Shown here: piece by piece, positions 1-5,716 of the stretch | How the letters are laid out: each line of letters begins with the position of its first letter | How positions within the stretch are numbered: position 1 is the first letter of the stretch | DNA from: DASVEE01 sp036399695 | GTDB lineage: Bacteria > Acidobacteriota > Thermoanaerobaculia > Gp7-AA8 | Reading direction: 5' to 3' | DNA length: 8,185 bases | Assembly: GCA_036399695.1 (NCBI GenBank) | Contig: DASWMP010000257.1 | Location: 1 to 8,185 of the forward strand | Program-made: the position numbers and the translations under genes | The notes under the pieces: generated by a model | Told to the model about the DNA's origin: nothing | Databases searched by the model: none | Seen by the model: the letters and a program-made list of their open reading frames with translations, nothing else

Positions 1-14
1 CCCCCCCCCCCCCC
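1..14. other. Poly-C run at window edge
   Basis: Fourteen consecutive C residues open the window. A homopolymer of this length exactly at an edge is more likely a sequencing or assembly artefact (for example, the complement of a poly-G read tail) than biology, but a genuine C tract cannot be excluded. The following bases up to the first gene (15-167) hold no convincing gene, and I see no confident promoter there. Confidence 0.6.
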
Positions 15-158
15 ACTCCGAGATTGCCATCTGTCCCAGTGCTTCTACCGCTCGCCCCTTCCGGCTCTCAGGGGCTGTGCCGTACGTGAAAAATCCCCCA
101 ACGCCGCCTGACCGGCATCCGTAACTATGCGGTAATGCCATTTTTCAAACTGGGATCT

Positions 159-163
159 GGAGG
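159..163 (+). promoter_or_regulatory. Shine-Dalgarno site fixing the start at 168
   Basis: GGAGG lies four bases upstream of the ATG at 168. The earlier in-frame ATG at 135 has no such site, and starting there would put 11 extra residues before the signal peptide. The site therefore favours the 168 start. Confidence 0.7.
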
Positions 164-167
164 ACTG

Positions 168-971
168 ATGCCGCGTAAACCCCTGCTCCTCGTGCTTTTG
201 CTCTGTGTAGCTGTTCCGACCGGGCTGTTCGCTGTTGACGCCGACCCGTTCCTGGGCCGGGCGATCATTCCGGTGGCCGGCTCCGCGCCGGGCGCCAACG
301 GCGCGATGTTCAAGACCGCGCTGACCCTGCGGTCGGACAGTCCGGTGAAGGGACGCGTCTGGTTCCGCCCGATGGGGCAGGCGCCGAGCGAGAACGATCC
401 CTCGATCGCCTACGACCTCGGCTCCAACGGGCGCGTGCACTGGGATGACGTCGTGGCCGCCATGGGTGCGAGCGGCATCGGCTACCTGGAGATCATTCCG
501 GATCCGTCCACGGCGCCGCGCGTGCCGTACGCAATGACCCGCGTCTATAACGACACGCCGCAGGGCACGTTCGGCGACATGGTGCAGTGGAACCGGGTCA
601 GCGACATCGCCAGGGTCGGCACTACGCCGAACCACATCCAGATGATGCGGATCGAGTATCCGACGGACACGCGCATGCGCCTGAACGTCGGGTTCGTCGC
701 GCTGGAGTACATCGACCTGGCCATGGCGGTTCTTCGCGACGGCCTCGTGCGGCAGTCGAAGGTCGTGCACCTGTTCCCCGGCGAGATGCGCATGGGGAAT
801 CCGGCGCAGATCTTCGGGCTGCAGAGCTGGCAGCCGGGGGACGAGCTGTCGCTGCAGTTCCGCAACGGCGCGGTCGTGCCGTTCTACACGCTCACCGACA
901 ACGGCACGAACGACCCGACCGTCATCGTGAACATCCAACCGTCCACGAACAACGACGTTTTGAACCCGTAA
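168..971 (+). CDS. Secreted protein of unknown function (paralogue 1)
   Basis: This is a 267-residue protein of unknown function, predicted to be exported. It begins MPRK followed by a hydrophobic stretch (about residues 5-22) and a plausible signal peptidase I site after VDA at 23-25. I see no lipobox. The mature part is one domain opening with IIPVAGS at 33-39. It continues through a DPS segment, a WDDVVA motif and a GIG turn, and ends with a VPFYTLTDN-GTNDPTV block. The alternating hydrophobic pattern with many Gly, Pro and Asn turns suggests a beta-sandwich (inference). The protein at 1045-2127 carries the same motifs in the same order, so the pair looks like a tandem duplication with divergence. 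I recognise the family by its motifs from Acidobacteriota-type genomes but know of no assigned role; extracellular binding or surface-associated functions are possible. The ATG at 168 was chosen for its GGAGG. A strong terminator follows the stop. Confidence 0.85.
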   Translation: MPRKPLLLVLLLCVAVPTGLFAVDADPFLGRAIIPVAGSAPGANGAMFKTALTLRSDSPVKGRVWFRPMGQAPSENDPSIAYDLGSNGRVHWDDVVAAMGASGIGYLEIIPDPSTAPRVPYAMTRVYNDTPQGTFGDMVQWNRVSDIARVGTTPNHIQMMRIEYPTDTRMRLNVGFVALEYIDLAMAVLRDGLVRQSKVVHLFPGEMRMGNPAQIFGLQSWQPGDELSLQFRNGAVVPFYTLTDNGTNDPTVIVNIQPSTNNDVLNP

Positions 972-989
972 CGTCACTTTCAATGTCCT

Positions 990-1027
990 GCGAAGGGCGG
1001 GTACGCGTTGCCCGCCCTTCGCCTTTT
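990..1027 (+). terminator. Rho-independent terminator
   Basis: A perfect 12-base-pair stem (GCGAAGGGCGGG at 990-1001 pairing with CCCGCCCTTCGC at 1011-1022) encloses a 9-base loop and is followed by CTTTT. It lies 18 bases after the stop of the first secreted protein and should end that transcript. It also ends only 17 bases before the GTG start of the next gene, leaving little space for a separate promoter. Confidence 0.85.
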
Positions 1028-1044
1028 GAGGCATCCTGCACATC

Positions 1045-2127
1045 GTGAAAACCCTCGCTCGTGCGGCCACCGTGGCCGCTCTTTCCCTCGCGCTCCTCAC
1101 CCCCGCGGCCGATGCCGCCTGTGTCTTCCTCCCGCGTTACGAGAACGGGATGCTCCGCTGGAACACCGTCCCGGGTGCCGAGCAGTACCAGGTGCTGGAG
1201 ACAGGCGAGGGGCTCATCCCGCGCGTCTTCGTGGTGAACCGGCAGACGTTCCTGGAAATCGAGCATCGCGCCACGACCGACCGCAAGATCACGTACTACG
1301 TCACGGCGATCCTCGGCGGAGGCATCGCGTCCGCGGGACAGATCGGCATCAGCGCCGACGCCTGCACCGACAAGGTCGAAGTGATCATCCCCGGCGATCC
1401 GGTGCTGCGCAAGCTCACCCGCAAGGCCGTGATCCCGGTGGCCGGCTCGACGCCCGGCGCCTTCGGCGGCCGTTTCAAGACGTCGCTCCGCCTGATCTCG
1501 AACGTGGTCCCGCAGAAGGGGAAGGTGGTCTTCCATCCCGCCGGACGGCCGGCCTCGCCGGACGATCCGTCGCTGACCTACTCGTTCGACGCCATCGGTG
1601 CCACGCGCGAGTGGGATGACGTCGTGGCGGAGATGGGACAGACCGGCATCGGCAGCATCGACGTCATCCCCGACACCGAAACCGGCGAGCCGGTGGTGCC
1701 GGAAGTCGTGGCCCGTCTGTTCAACGACACCACCGCCGGCACGTTCGGCTCGTACGTCGACGCCGTCATGCCCTTCGACTTCCTCCACGCCCCCGGCCTG
1801 ACCGTCACGGTGCCGACGGACAGCCGCTTCCGCGTCAACGTCGGCTTCCGCACGCTCGAAGCCGCGAGCATGCGCATCCTCGTCTACGGCGCCGACCGCC
1901 GCCTCCGCGACTTCAAAAACCTCGAGTTCCCCGCCGACTACATGCAGATGACGACCATCGCCCAGCTCATCGGTACGGATCTCGAGCCCGGCGGCTACAT
2001 CCAGCTCCTCACCGGCGGCGCCGCCATCCCGTTCTACACGGTGACGGAGAACAGGACGAACGACCCGACGGTCGTGATCGCCAACCCGAAGCCGAGCTCG
2101 AGGAATGTGGAGTCGTATATCGAGTAG
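1045..2127 (+). CDS. Secreted protein with N-terminal Fn3-like region (paralogue 2)
   Basis: This 360-residue exported protein has no known function. A signal peptide covers about residues 1-24 (MKTLAR, a hydrophobic Ala/Leu core, ADA cleavage motif). Residues about 26-108 look like a fibronectin type III-like fold: an LRWNTVPGAEQYQVLE strand-turn-strand, then a YYVTAI strand. This is inferred from pattern only. Residues about 126-350 match the preceding protein motif by motif: IPVAGSTPGAFG from about 130, FKTSLRL, DDPSLTY, WDDVVAEMG, FNDTTAGTFG, FRVNVGFRTLE, and a C-terminal IPFYTVTENRTNDPTVV. It is therefore the same family with an added N-terminal domain. The start is GTG at 1045, with a weak GAGG 13 bases upstream. 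A promoter may overlap the preceding coding end or terminator, or transcription may come from readthrough. A heptad inverted repeat follows 14 bases after the stop. Confidence 0.83.
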   Translation: MKTLARAATVAALSLALLTPAADAACVFLPRYENGMLRWNTVPGAEQYQVLETGEGLIPRVFVVNRQTFLEIEHRATTDRKITYYVTAILGGGIASAGQIGISADACTDKVEVIIPGDPVLRKLTRKAVIPVAGSTPGAFGGRFKTSLRLISNVVPQKGKVVFHPAGRPASPDDPSLTYSFDAIGATREWDDVVAEMGQTGIGSIDVIPDTETGEPVVPEVVARLFNDTTAGTFGSYVDAVMPFDFLHAPGLTVTVPTDSRFRVNVGFRTLEAASMRILVYGADRRLRDFKNLEFPADYMQMTTIAQLIGTDLEPGGYIQLLTGGAAIPFYTVTENRTNDPTVVIANPKPSSRNVESYIE

Positions 2128-2141
2128 GGAGAGAGAGAAGC

Positions 2142-2231
2142 GGTTTTTGGTTGTTGGTTTTTGGTTGCTTCGCGACGCGGTGCTCCCGGCACAGCGCAGC
2201 ACCAACAACCAAAAACCAACAACCAACAACC
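2142..2231. repeat. Heptad inverted-repeat element A
   Basis: The left arm (2142-2167) is made of 7-base units GGTTTTT and GGTTGTT. The right arm (2206-2231) is its reverse complement with one mismatch in 26. Further CCAACAA-type units extend just beyond the arm. The 38-base interior contains a smaller inverted pair, GGTGCT at 2179-2184 and AGCACC at 2198-2203. Transcribed, this would fold into a long hairpin, but no T tract follows it, so a classical terminator is not indicated. It occupies most of the gap between the second secreted protein and the small membrane gene. The rest of the gap (2232-2302) is AT-richer near 2255-2290, where TTGAAT (2261) and TAAACT (2282) might form a weak promoter; this is a guess. 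Confidence 0.85.
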
Positions 2232-2302
2232 ACCCCCCGGAACGTCCCCAGCTCCTGCAATTGAATTACCGCCATACCTGTTAAACTACCCGCCACCCTC
2301 GC

Positions 2303-2461
2303 ATGCCGAGCGCACCCGAGATTCTCGGATTCCTCGTTGTCGTCATCATCATTTTCATCCTGATGAAGATGGCTCGTCTCGCAGCCCGCGTGATCATCTT
2401 CCTGATTACGCTCGCGCTGATTGCCGGCGCTGTGTGGTGGTTCTTCGTGAGGACAACTTGA
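2303..2461 (+). CDS. Small two-helix membrane protein
   Basis: This 52-residue open frame begins MPSAPEILGF and ends VWWFFVRTT. It has two hydrophobic segments (about residues 7-21 and 28-48) separated by a short basic linker (KMARLAAR), as expected of a small inner-membrane hairpin protein. No family is recognised. Coding status is supported by three things: the strongly hydrophobic and otherwise improbable composition, the overlap of its stop codon with the next gene (TTGA, sharing 2458-2461), and a GAGGA inside its 3' end that can serve as ribosome site for that gene. No clear Shine-Dalgarno sequence precedes its ATG. It probably acts together with, or simply drives translation of, the downstream zinc-ribbon protein. 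Confidence 0.65.
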   Translation: MPSAPEILGFLVVVIIIFILMKMARLAARVIIFLITLALIAGAVWWFFVRTT

Positions 2462-2925
2462 GCGATAGAAAATACAAACATAGTGGGTATCAGGACGGCG
2501 GCGGCTATTCGAAGAGTGGCGGCAGCAGCAGCTCTTCGCGTCCCCCGCAGACGCCGTACGAGCCGCAGCGGCAGCGCCTGGAAGGATCGCCTCGGGGACG
2601 CACCGCCGGCGGCTTCGGCCCCGACGCGGTGAAGTGCAACAAGTGCGGCCAGATCCGCCACTCCCTCGGCGACATGACGGTGGAGGAGGCCTGCCACAAG
2701 TGCGGCGCCGATCTCCACACCTGCGGCAACTGCCGCTTCTTCGATGCCACGACCCTCTGGGAGTGCCGCGAGAACATCCCCGCGCGCGTCTCCGGGAAGC
2801 ACGCCCGCAACGAGTGCACCTTCTTCCAGCCGAAGGTGGTCAAGGATCTGTCGGCCGACAAAGGCAAGCAGCCGATGACCGAAACGGACGCCAGGAAGGC
2901 CTTCGACGCGCTGTTCAAGAAGTAG
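2458..2925 (+). CDS. Double zinc-ribbon protein of unknown function
   Basis: This 155-residue soluble protein starts at TTG 2458, overlapping the stop of the small membrane gene and preceded by GAGGA at 2449-2453. Residues 1-55 are a low-complexity tail rich in Ser, Gly, Gln and Arg, probably disordered. Two metal-binding sets follow. Cys60-x2-Cys63 with Cys79-x2-Cys82 is a standard zinc ribbon. Cys89-x2-Cys92 with Cys103 and Cys120, in a CGNCRFFD to NECTFF context, looks like a second site. A polar Lys-rich tail ends in AFDALFKK. Eight cysteines in paired spacing argue for structural zinc. Such ribbons often mediate nucleic-acid or protein contacts, but nothing here identifies the partner. 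The frame is open upstream to 2161, but that part runs through repeat element A and the membrane gene and is not believed to be translated. The stop codon directly abuts repeat element B. Confidence 0.8.
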   Translation: MSDRKYKHSGYQDGGGYSKSGGSSSSSRPPQTPYEPQRQRLEGSPRGRTAGGFGPDAVKCNKCGQIRHSLGDMTVEEACHKCGADLHTCGNCRFFDATTLWECRENIPARVSGKHARNECTFFQPKVVKDLSADKGKQPMTETDARKAFDALFKK

Positions 2926-3007
2926 TTGGCAGTCGGCAGTAGGCGGTTGGCAGTAGATGCCCCGCCGCGTTTTCAACTGCCAACCGCCAACTGCCAACCG
3001 CCAACTC
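2926..3007. repeat. Heptad inverted-repeat element B
   Basis: The element starts on the base after the zinc-ribbon stop codon and ends 5 bases before the lnt ATG. The left arm (2926-2956) is TTGGCAG-type heptads: TTGGCAG, TCGGCAG, TAGGCGG, TTGGCAG. The right arm (2974-3007) alternates CAACTGC and CAACCGC. The arms pair at about 27 of 31 positions around a 17-base loop. It fills the whole intergenic space, so the lnt leader is essentially the hairpin, and there is no Shine-Dalgarno sequence for lnt. No T tract follows. Sequence differs from elements A and C but the 7-base period and mirrored layout are the same. Confidence 0.87.
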
Positions 3008-3012
3008 AGTCG

Positions 3013-4530
3013 ATGATCAACGTCCTGCTCGCCGCTCTTTCGGGGGCGCTTTTCGCCTTCGCGTTCCCTGACGTTGCCCAGGGGTGGCTTGCGTTCGTCG
3101 CGTTCGCGCCGCTCCTCGTGGCCATCCTCCGCGCGAAGAGCAACCGGCAGGCGGTGCTTCTCGGCTGGCTGTCGCAGACGATCGCCTGGCTGCTGATGGT
3201 GCCGTGGGTGGTGCGCGTGATGTCGCACTACGGCGGCCTGCCGTACGCTGTCGGCGTCCTGCTCCTCCTGGCCATGGCGCTGATCCTCGGCGCCTACGGC
3301 GCGCTGTTCGCCTGGATCGTCCGCCGCCTGCAACTCGACGCCGCGTTCAGCCGCTGGCTCATGGTGCCGCTGGCCTGGGCCGCCATCGAATACGCGCGCA
3401 CCTACCTGCTGACGGGCTTTCCGTGGAACCTCATCGCCACGGCGATCGTCGATTACCCGACGTTGATCCAAATCGATCGCGCGGCCGGCCCCTACTTCGT
3501 CGCGGCCATGATCGTCTTTCCGTCGACCGTCATCACCTGGTGGGTGACGCAGAAGCCTTCCGCCCCGCAGCGCGTCGTCATCGGCGGTCTGCTGGGCATC
3601 CTCGCGCTGACGTGGTGGGGCACGGGACTCGTCGCCTCGAAGCTGCTGGTGCGTCCCTCGGGTATCCCGCCGGTCAAAGCGGCCATGATCCAGCCGAACA
3701 TTGCCCAGGAGATGCGCTGGAACGCCGAGAATACGGTGGCGATCTACCAGCGCATGATGGCCATGACGAACACCGCCATCGCCAACGGCGCGCAGATCGT
3801 CATCTGGCCCGAGTCGACCGTGCCGCTTTCGTACAGCAGCACCCCTTTCTACAAGGAAACGATCGAGGAGCTTTCGACGCGCCACAACGTCGACATCATC
3901 CTCGGCTCCGTCGCCGAAGATCCGCGGGACCGCAACCGCCTCTGGAACTCCGCTTTCCTCGCCAGCAACGGCAAGACGATCGGCCACTACGACAAAATCC
4001 GCCTCGTGCCGTTCGGCGAGTACGTCCCTCTGCGGAAGCTGCTCTTCTTCGCCGAGAAGATGGTCCGCGCGGTGGGGGAGTTCTCCTTCGGCACGAACGA
4101 CCAGCCGCTGGCCGGCAAGCTCAGATACGGGCCGGCCATCTGTTACGAGGTCGTCTATCCGCAGCTCACCCGCACGCAGATCCGAAACGGTGCCGAAGTG
4201 ATCGTCACGATCACGAACGACGCCTGGTTCGAGGGCAGCAGCGCCCCCCGGCAGCACCTGAACCAGGCCCGCCTCCGCGCCATCGAAGGCGACCGCTACA
4301 TGCTCCGCGCCGGCACGACCGGCATCTCCGCCTTCATCGACCCCACCGGCCAGATCAAGTCCTTCCTGCCGATGGGGCAGGAAGGGATCGTGTACGCGGA
4401 GTTTCAGCCAAGGCACACGAAGACGCTTTACGTGCGGTTCGGTGATTGGTTTGCGTGGGTGGCGGCGGGCGTGGTACTGATCGCGATCGTGAAGAAGAAG
4501 CGGGAACGCAGAACGCAGAACGCAGAATGA
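3013..4530 (+). CDS. lnt: Apolipoprotein N-acyltransferase
   Basis: This inner-membrane enzyme transfers an acyl chain from phospholipid to the N-terminal cysteine of diacylglyceryl apolipoproteins, the last step of lipoprotein maturation. The product is 505 residues, close to the usual length. An N-terminal block with several membrane helices (to about residue 210) is followed by a nitrilase-type domain (about 217-460) and a final helix near 476-493. The catalytic triad is visible: Glu267 in WPEST, Lys328 in YDKIRLVPFGEYVP, and Cys377 in AICYE. The ATG at 3013 gives MINVLLAALSGALFAF, the expected membrane start. The frame is open 29 codons further up, but only through repeat element B, so that extension is rejected. 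No Shine-Dalgarno sequence is seen. The last eight residues (ERRTQNAE) are encoded by repeat element C, so this C-terminus is repeat-derived. Confidence 0.96.
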   Translation: MINVLLAALSGALFAFAFPDVAQGWLAFVAFAPLLVAILRAKSNRQAVLLGWLSQTIAWLLMVPWVVRVMSHYGGLPYAVGVLLLLAMALILGAYGALFAWIVRRLQLDAAFSRWLMVPLAWAAIEYARTYLLTGFPWNLIATAIVDYPTLIQIDRAAGPYFVAAMIVFPSTVITWWVTQKPSAPQRVVIGGLLGILALTWWGTGLVASKLLVRPSGIPPVKAAMIQPNIAQEMRWNAENTVAIYQRMMAMTNTAIANGAQIVIWPESTVPLSYSSTPFYKETIEELSTRHNVDIILGSVAEDPRDRNRLWNSAFLASNGKTIGHYDKIRLVPFGEYVPLRKLLFFAEKMVRAVGEFSFGTNDQPLAGKLRYGPAICYEVVYPQLTRTQIRNGAEVIVTITNDAWFEGSSAPRQHLNQARLRAIEGDRYMLRAGTTGISAFIDPTGQIKSFLPMGQEGIVYAEFQPRHTKTLYVRFGDWFAWVAAGVVLIAIVKKKRERRTQNAE

Positions 4531-4587
4531 AGAATTGAGAACGCCTCCTTTCTACGTTCCTCATTGTGCGTTCTGCGTTCTGCATTC
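4504..4587. repeat. Heptad inverted-repeat element C
   Basis: The left arm (4504-4538) has three perfect GAACGCA heptads followed by GAATGAA and GAATTGA. The right arm (4553-4587) has TACGTTC, CTCATTG, two TGCGTTC and TGCATTC. The arms pair at about 29 of 35 positions with a 14-base spacer. The left arm contains the last eight sense codons and the stop of lnt, and the right arm ends 15 bases before prfB. It shares the 7-base period and inverted layout of elements A and B with a different heptamer. It could fold in the lnt-prfB transcript; no T tract marks it as an intrinsic terminator. Confidence 0.85.
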
Positions 4588-4602
4588 AACGAAAGGCAAT
4601 CG

Positions 4603-5716
4603 ATGAAAGACGAGACCCTCACCCAAATCACCGACCTGCGCGAGCGTCTTCGCCTGGTCCGGAGCTATCTTTGACCTCGCTTCCGCGAAGCGCGCGCTCG
4701 ACGAGATCGAGCGCGAGATGTCGGCGCCCGGATTCTGGGACGACCCCGAGACGGCGCAGGAAGTAGGACGGAAGCGGTCGCGCGTCGAGAAGCGCATCGC
4801 CGCCGCTGAGACGATCGAGACCCAGGCCTCCGACCTCGACGTGCTCGTCGATTTCGACCGCGAAGGGGAGAACGTCACGGCCGACATCGAGACCCTCGTC
4901 GCCGATCTGGACAAGCAGCTCACCGGCATCGAGCTGACGATGAAGCTCTCGGGGGAGAACGACGTCCGCGACGCCATCCTCACGATTCATCCGGGCGAAG
5001 GCGGCACCGACGCCCAGGACTGGGCCGAGATGCTCCTGCGCATGTACCTGCGCTACTGCGAGCGCAAAGGGTGGGGCACGGAGATCATCGAAGTGCAGCC
5101 CGCCGACGAAGCAGGCATCAAGAGCGCCACCATCATGGTGCGCGGCGAGTACGCCTACGGCTACCTGAAGGCGGAGAACGGCGTGCATCGCCTCGTGCGC
5201 ATCTCGCCCTTCGACGCGGCCAAGCGGCGGCAGACCTCCTTCGCCGCCGTCTACGTCTATCCCGACATCGACGACACGATCGAGATCGAGATCAACGACA
5301 AGGACCTGCGCGTCGACACCTACCGCTCCTCCGGCGCGGGCGGCCAGCACGTCAACGTCACGGACTCGGCGATCCGCATCACGCACATGCCCTCCGGCAT
5401 CGTCGTGACCTGCCAGAACGAGCGCAGCCAGCACAAGAACCGCGACACGGCCATGAAGCTGCTGCGCTCGCGCCTCTACAACCTCGAGCTGGAGAAGCGC
5501 AAAGTGGAGCAGGACAAGATCGAAGGGGAGAAGATGGCCATCGGCTTCGGCAGCCAGATCCGCTCCTACGTCCTGCAGCCGTACCAGCTCGTGAAGGATC
5601 TGCGCACGCAGCACGAGGTCGGCGATCCGCAGCGCGTGCTGGACGGCGATCTCGATGGCTTCATCGAAGCGTTCCTCGCGGCGCAGGTGCGCGGGAAGAC
5701 GGCCGAGGGGGGATGA
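4603..5716 (+). CDS. prfB: Peptide chain release factor 2 (programmed +1 frameshift)
   Basis: Release factor 2 recognises UGA and UAA in the ribosomal A site and triggers peptide release. Translation starts at ATG 4603 (AAAGG six bases upstream). It reads 23 codons ending ...VRSYL and meets an in-frame TGA at 4672. It must then shift +1 at CTTTGAC to read GAC (4673-4675) and continue as DLASAKRALDEIEREM to the stop at 5714. The joined product is 370 residues, close to the E. coli protein (365). The codon-recognition tripeptide Ser201-Pro202-Phe203 and the catalytic Gly246-Gly247-Gln248 in SGAGGQHVN are present. Both sit four positions before their E. coli counterparts. Taking the ATG at 4718 as start would lose 38 residues of domain 1. 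The stop overlaps the start of the glycosyltransferase gene, so the two are probably co-transcribed and coupled. Confidence 0.96.
4661..4675 (+). promoter_or_regulatory. prfB autoregulatory frameshift site
   Basis: The slippery sequence CTTTGAC at 4669-4675 is identical to the classical prfB site: CTT, then an in-frame TGA followed by C. It is preceded by TAT and, at 4661-4664, by GGAG, which can pair with the 16S anti-Shine-Dalgarno region. In E. coli the stimulator is AGGGGG directly before TAT. Here it is CGGAGC, a shorter match one base further away. Low release factor 2 makes the ribosome pause at TGA and shift, restoring synthesis. Confidence 0.93.

Noticed and set aside
922..2229. 435-residue minus-strand frame over the second secreted protein
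   Set aside because: Shadow frame that reads through heptad element A at its start (LLVLRC-like residues are translated repeat).
2161..2457. N-terminal extension of the zinc-ribbon protein
   Set aside because: It would translate repeat element A and the small membrane gene out of frame; the TTG at 2458 has a ribosome site and stop overlap.
2926..3012. 29-residue N-terminal extension of Lnt
   Set aside because: It is translated heptad repeat with no start signal, and it precedes the expected hydrophobic N-terminus.
2281..4416. 711-residue open frame on the minus strand
   Set aside because: It lies opposite lnt, the zinc-ribbon gene and repeat element B. Its Arg/Asp/His-rich sequence is typical of a shadow frame in GC-rich DNA, whereas lnt has its full catalytic triad.
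4504..4587. Intrinsic terminator for lnt
   Set aside because: Element C can form a hairpin but is AT-mixed, imperfect, and not followed by a T tract.
4603..4675. prfB as a frameshifted pseudogene
   Set aside because: The break is exactly the CTTTGAC programmed site, and the rest of the protein is intact with SPF and GGQ.
5071..5715. Long N-terminal extension of the glycosyltransferase frame
   Set aside because: This stretch is the wrong frame of prfB; the GT-B start motif and ribosome site place the true start at 5716.
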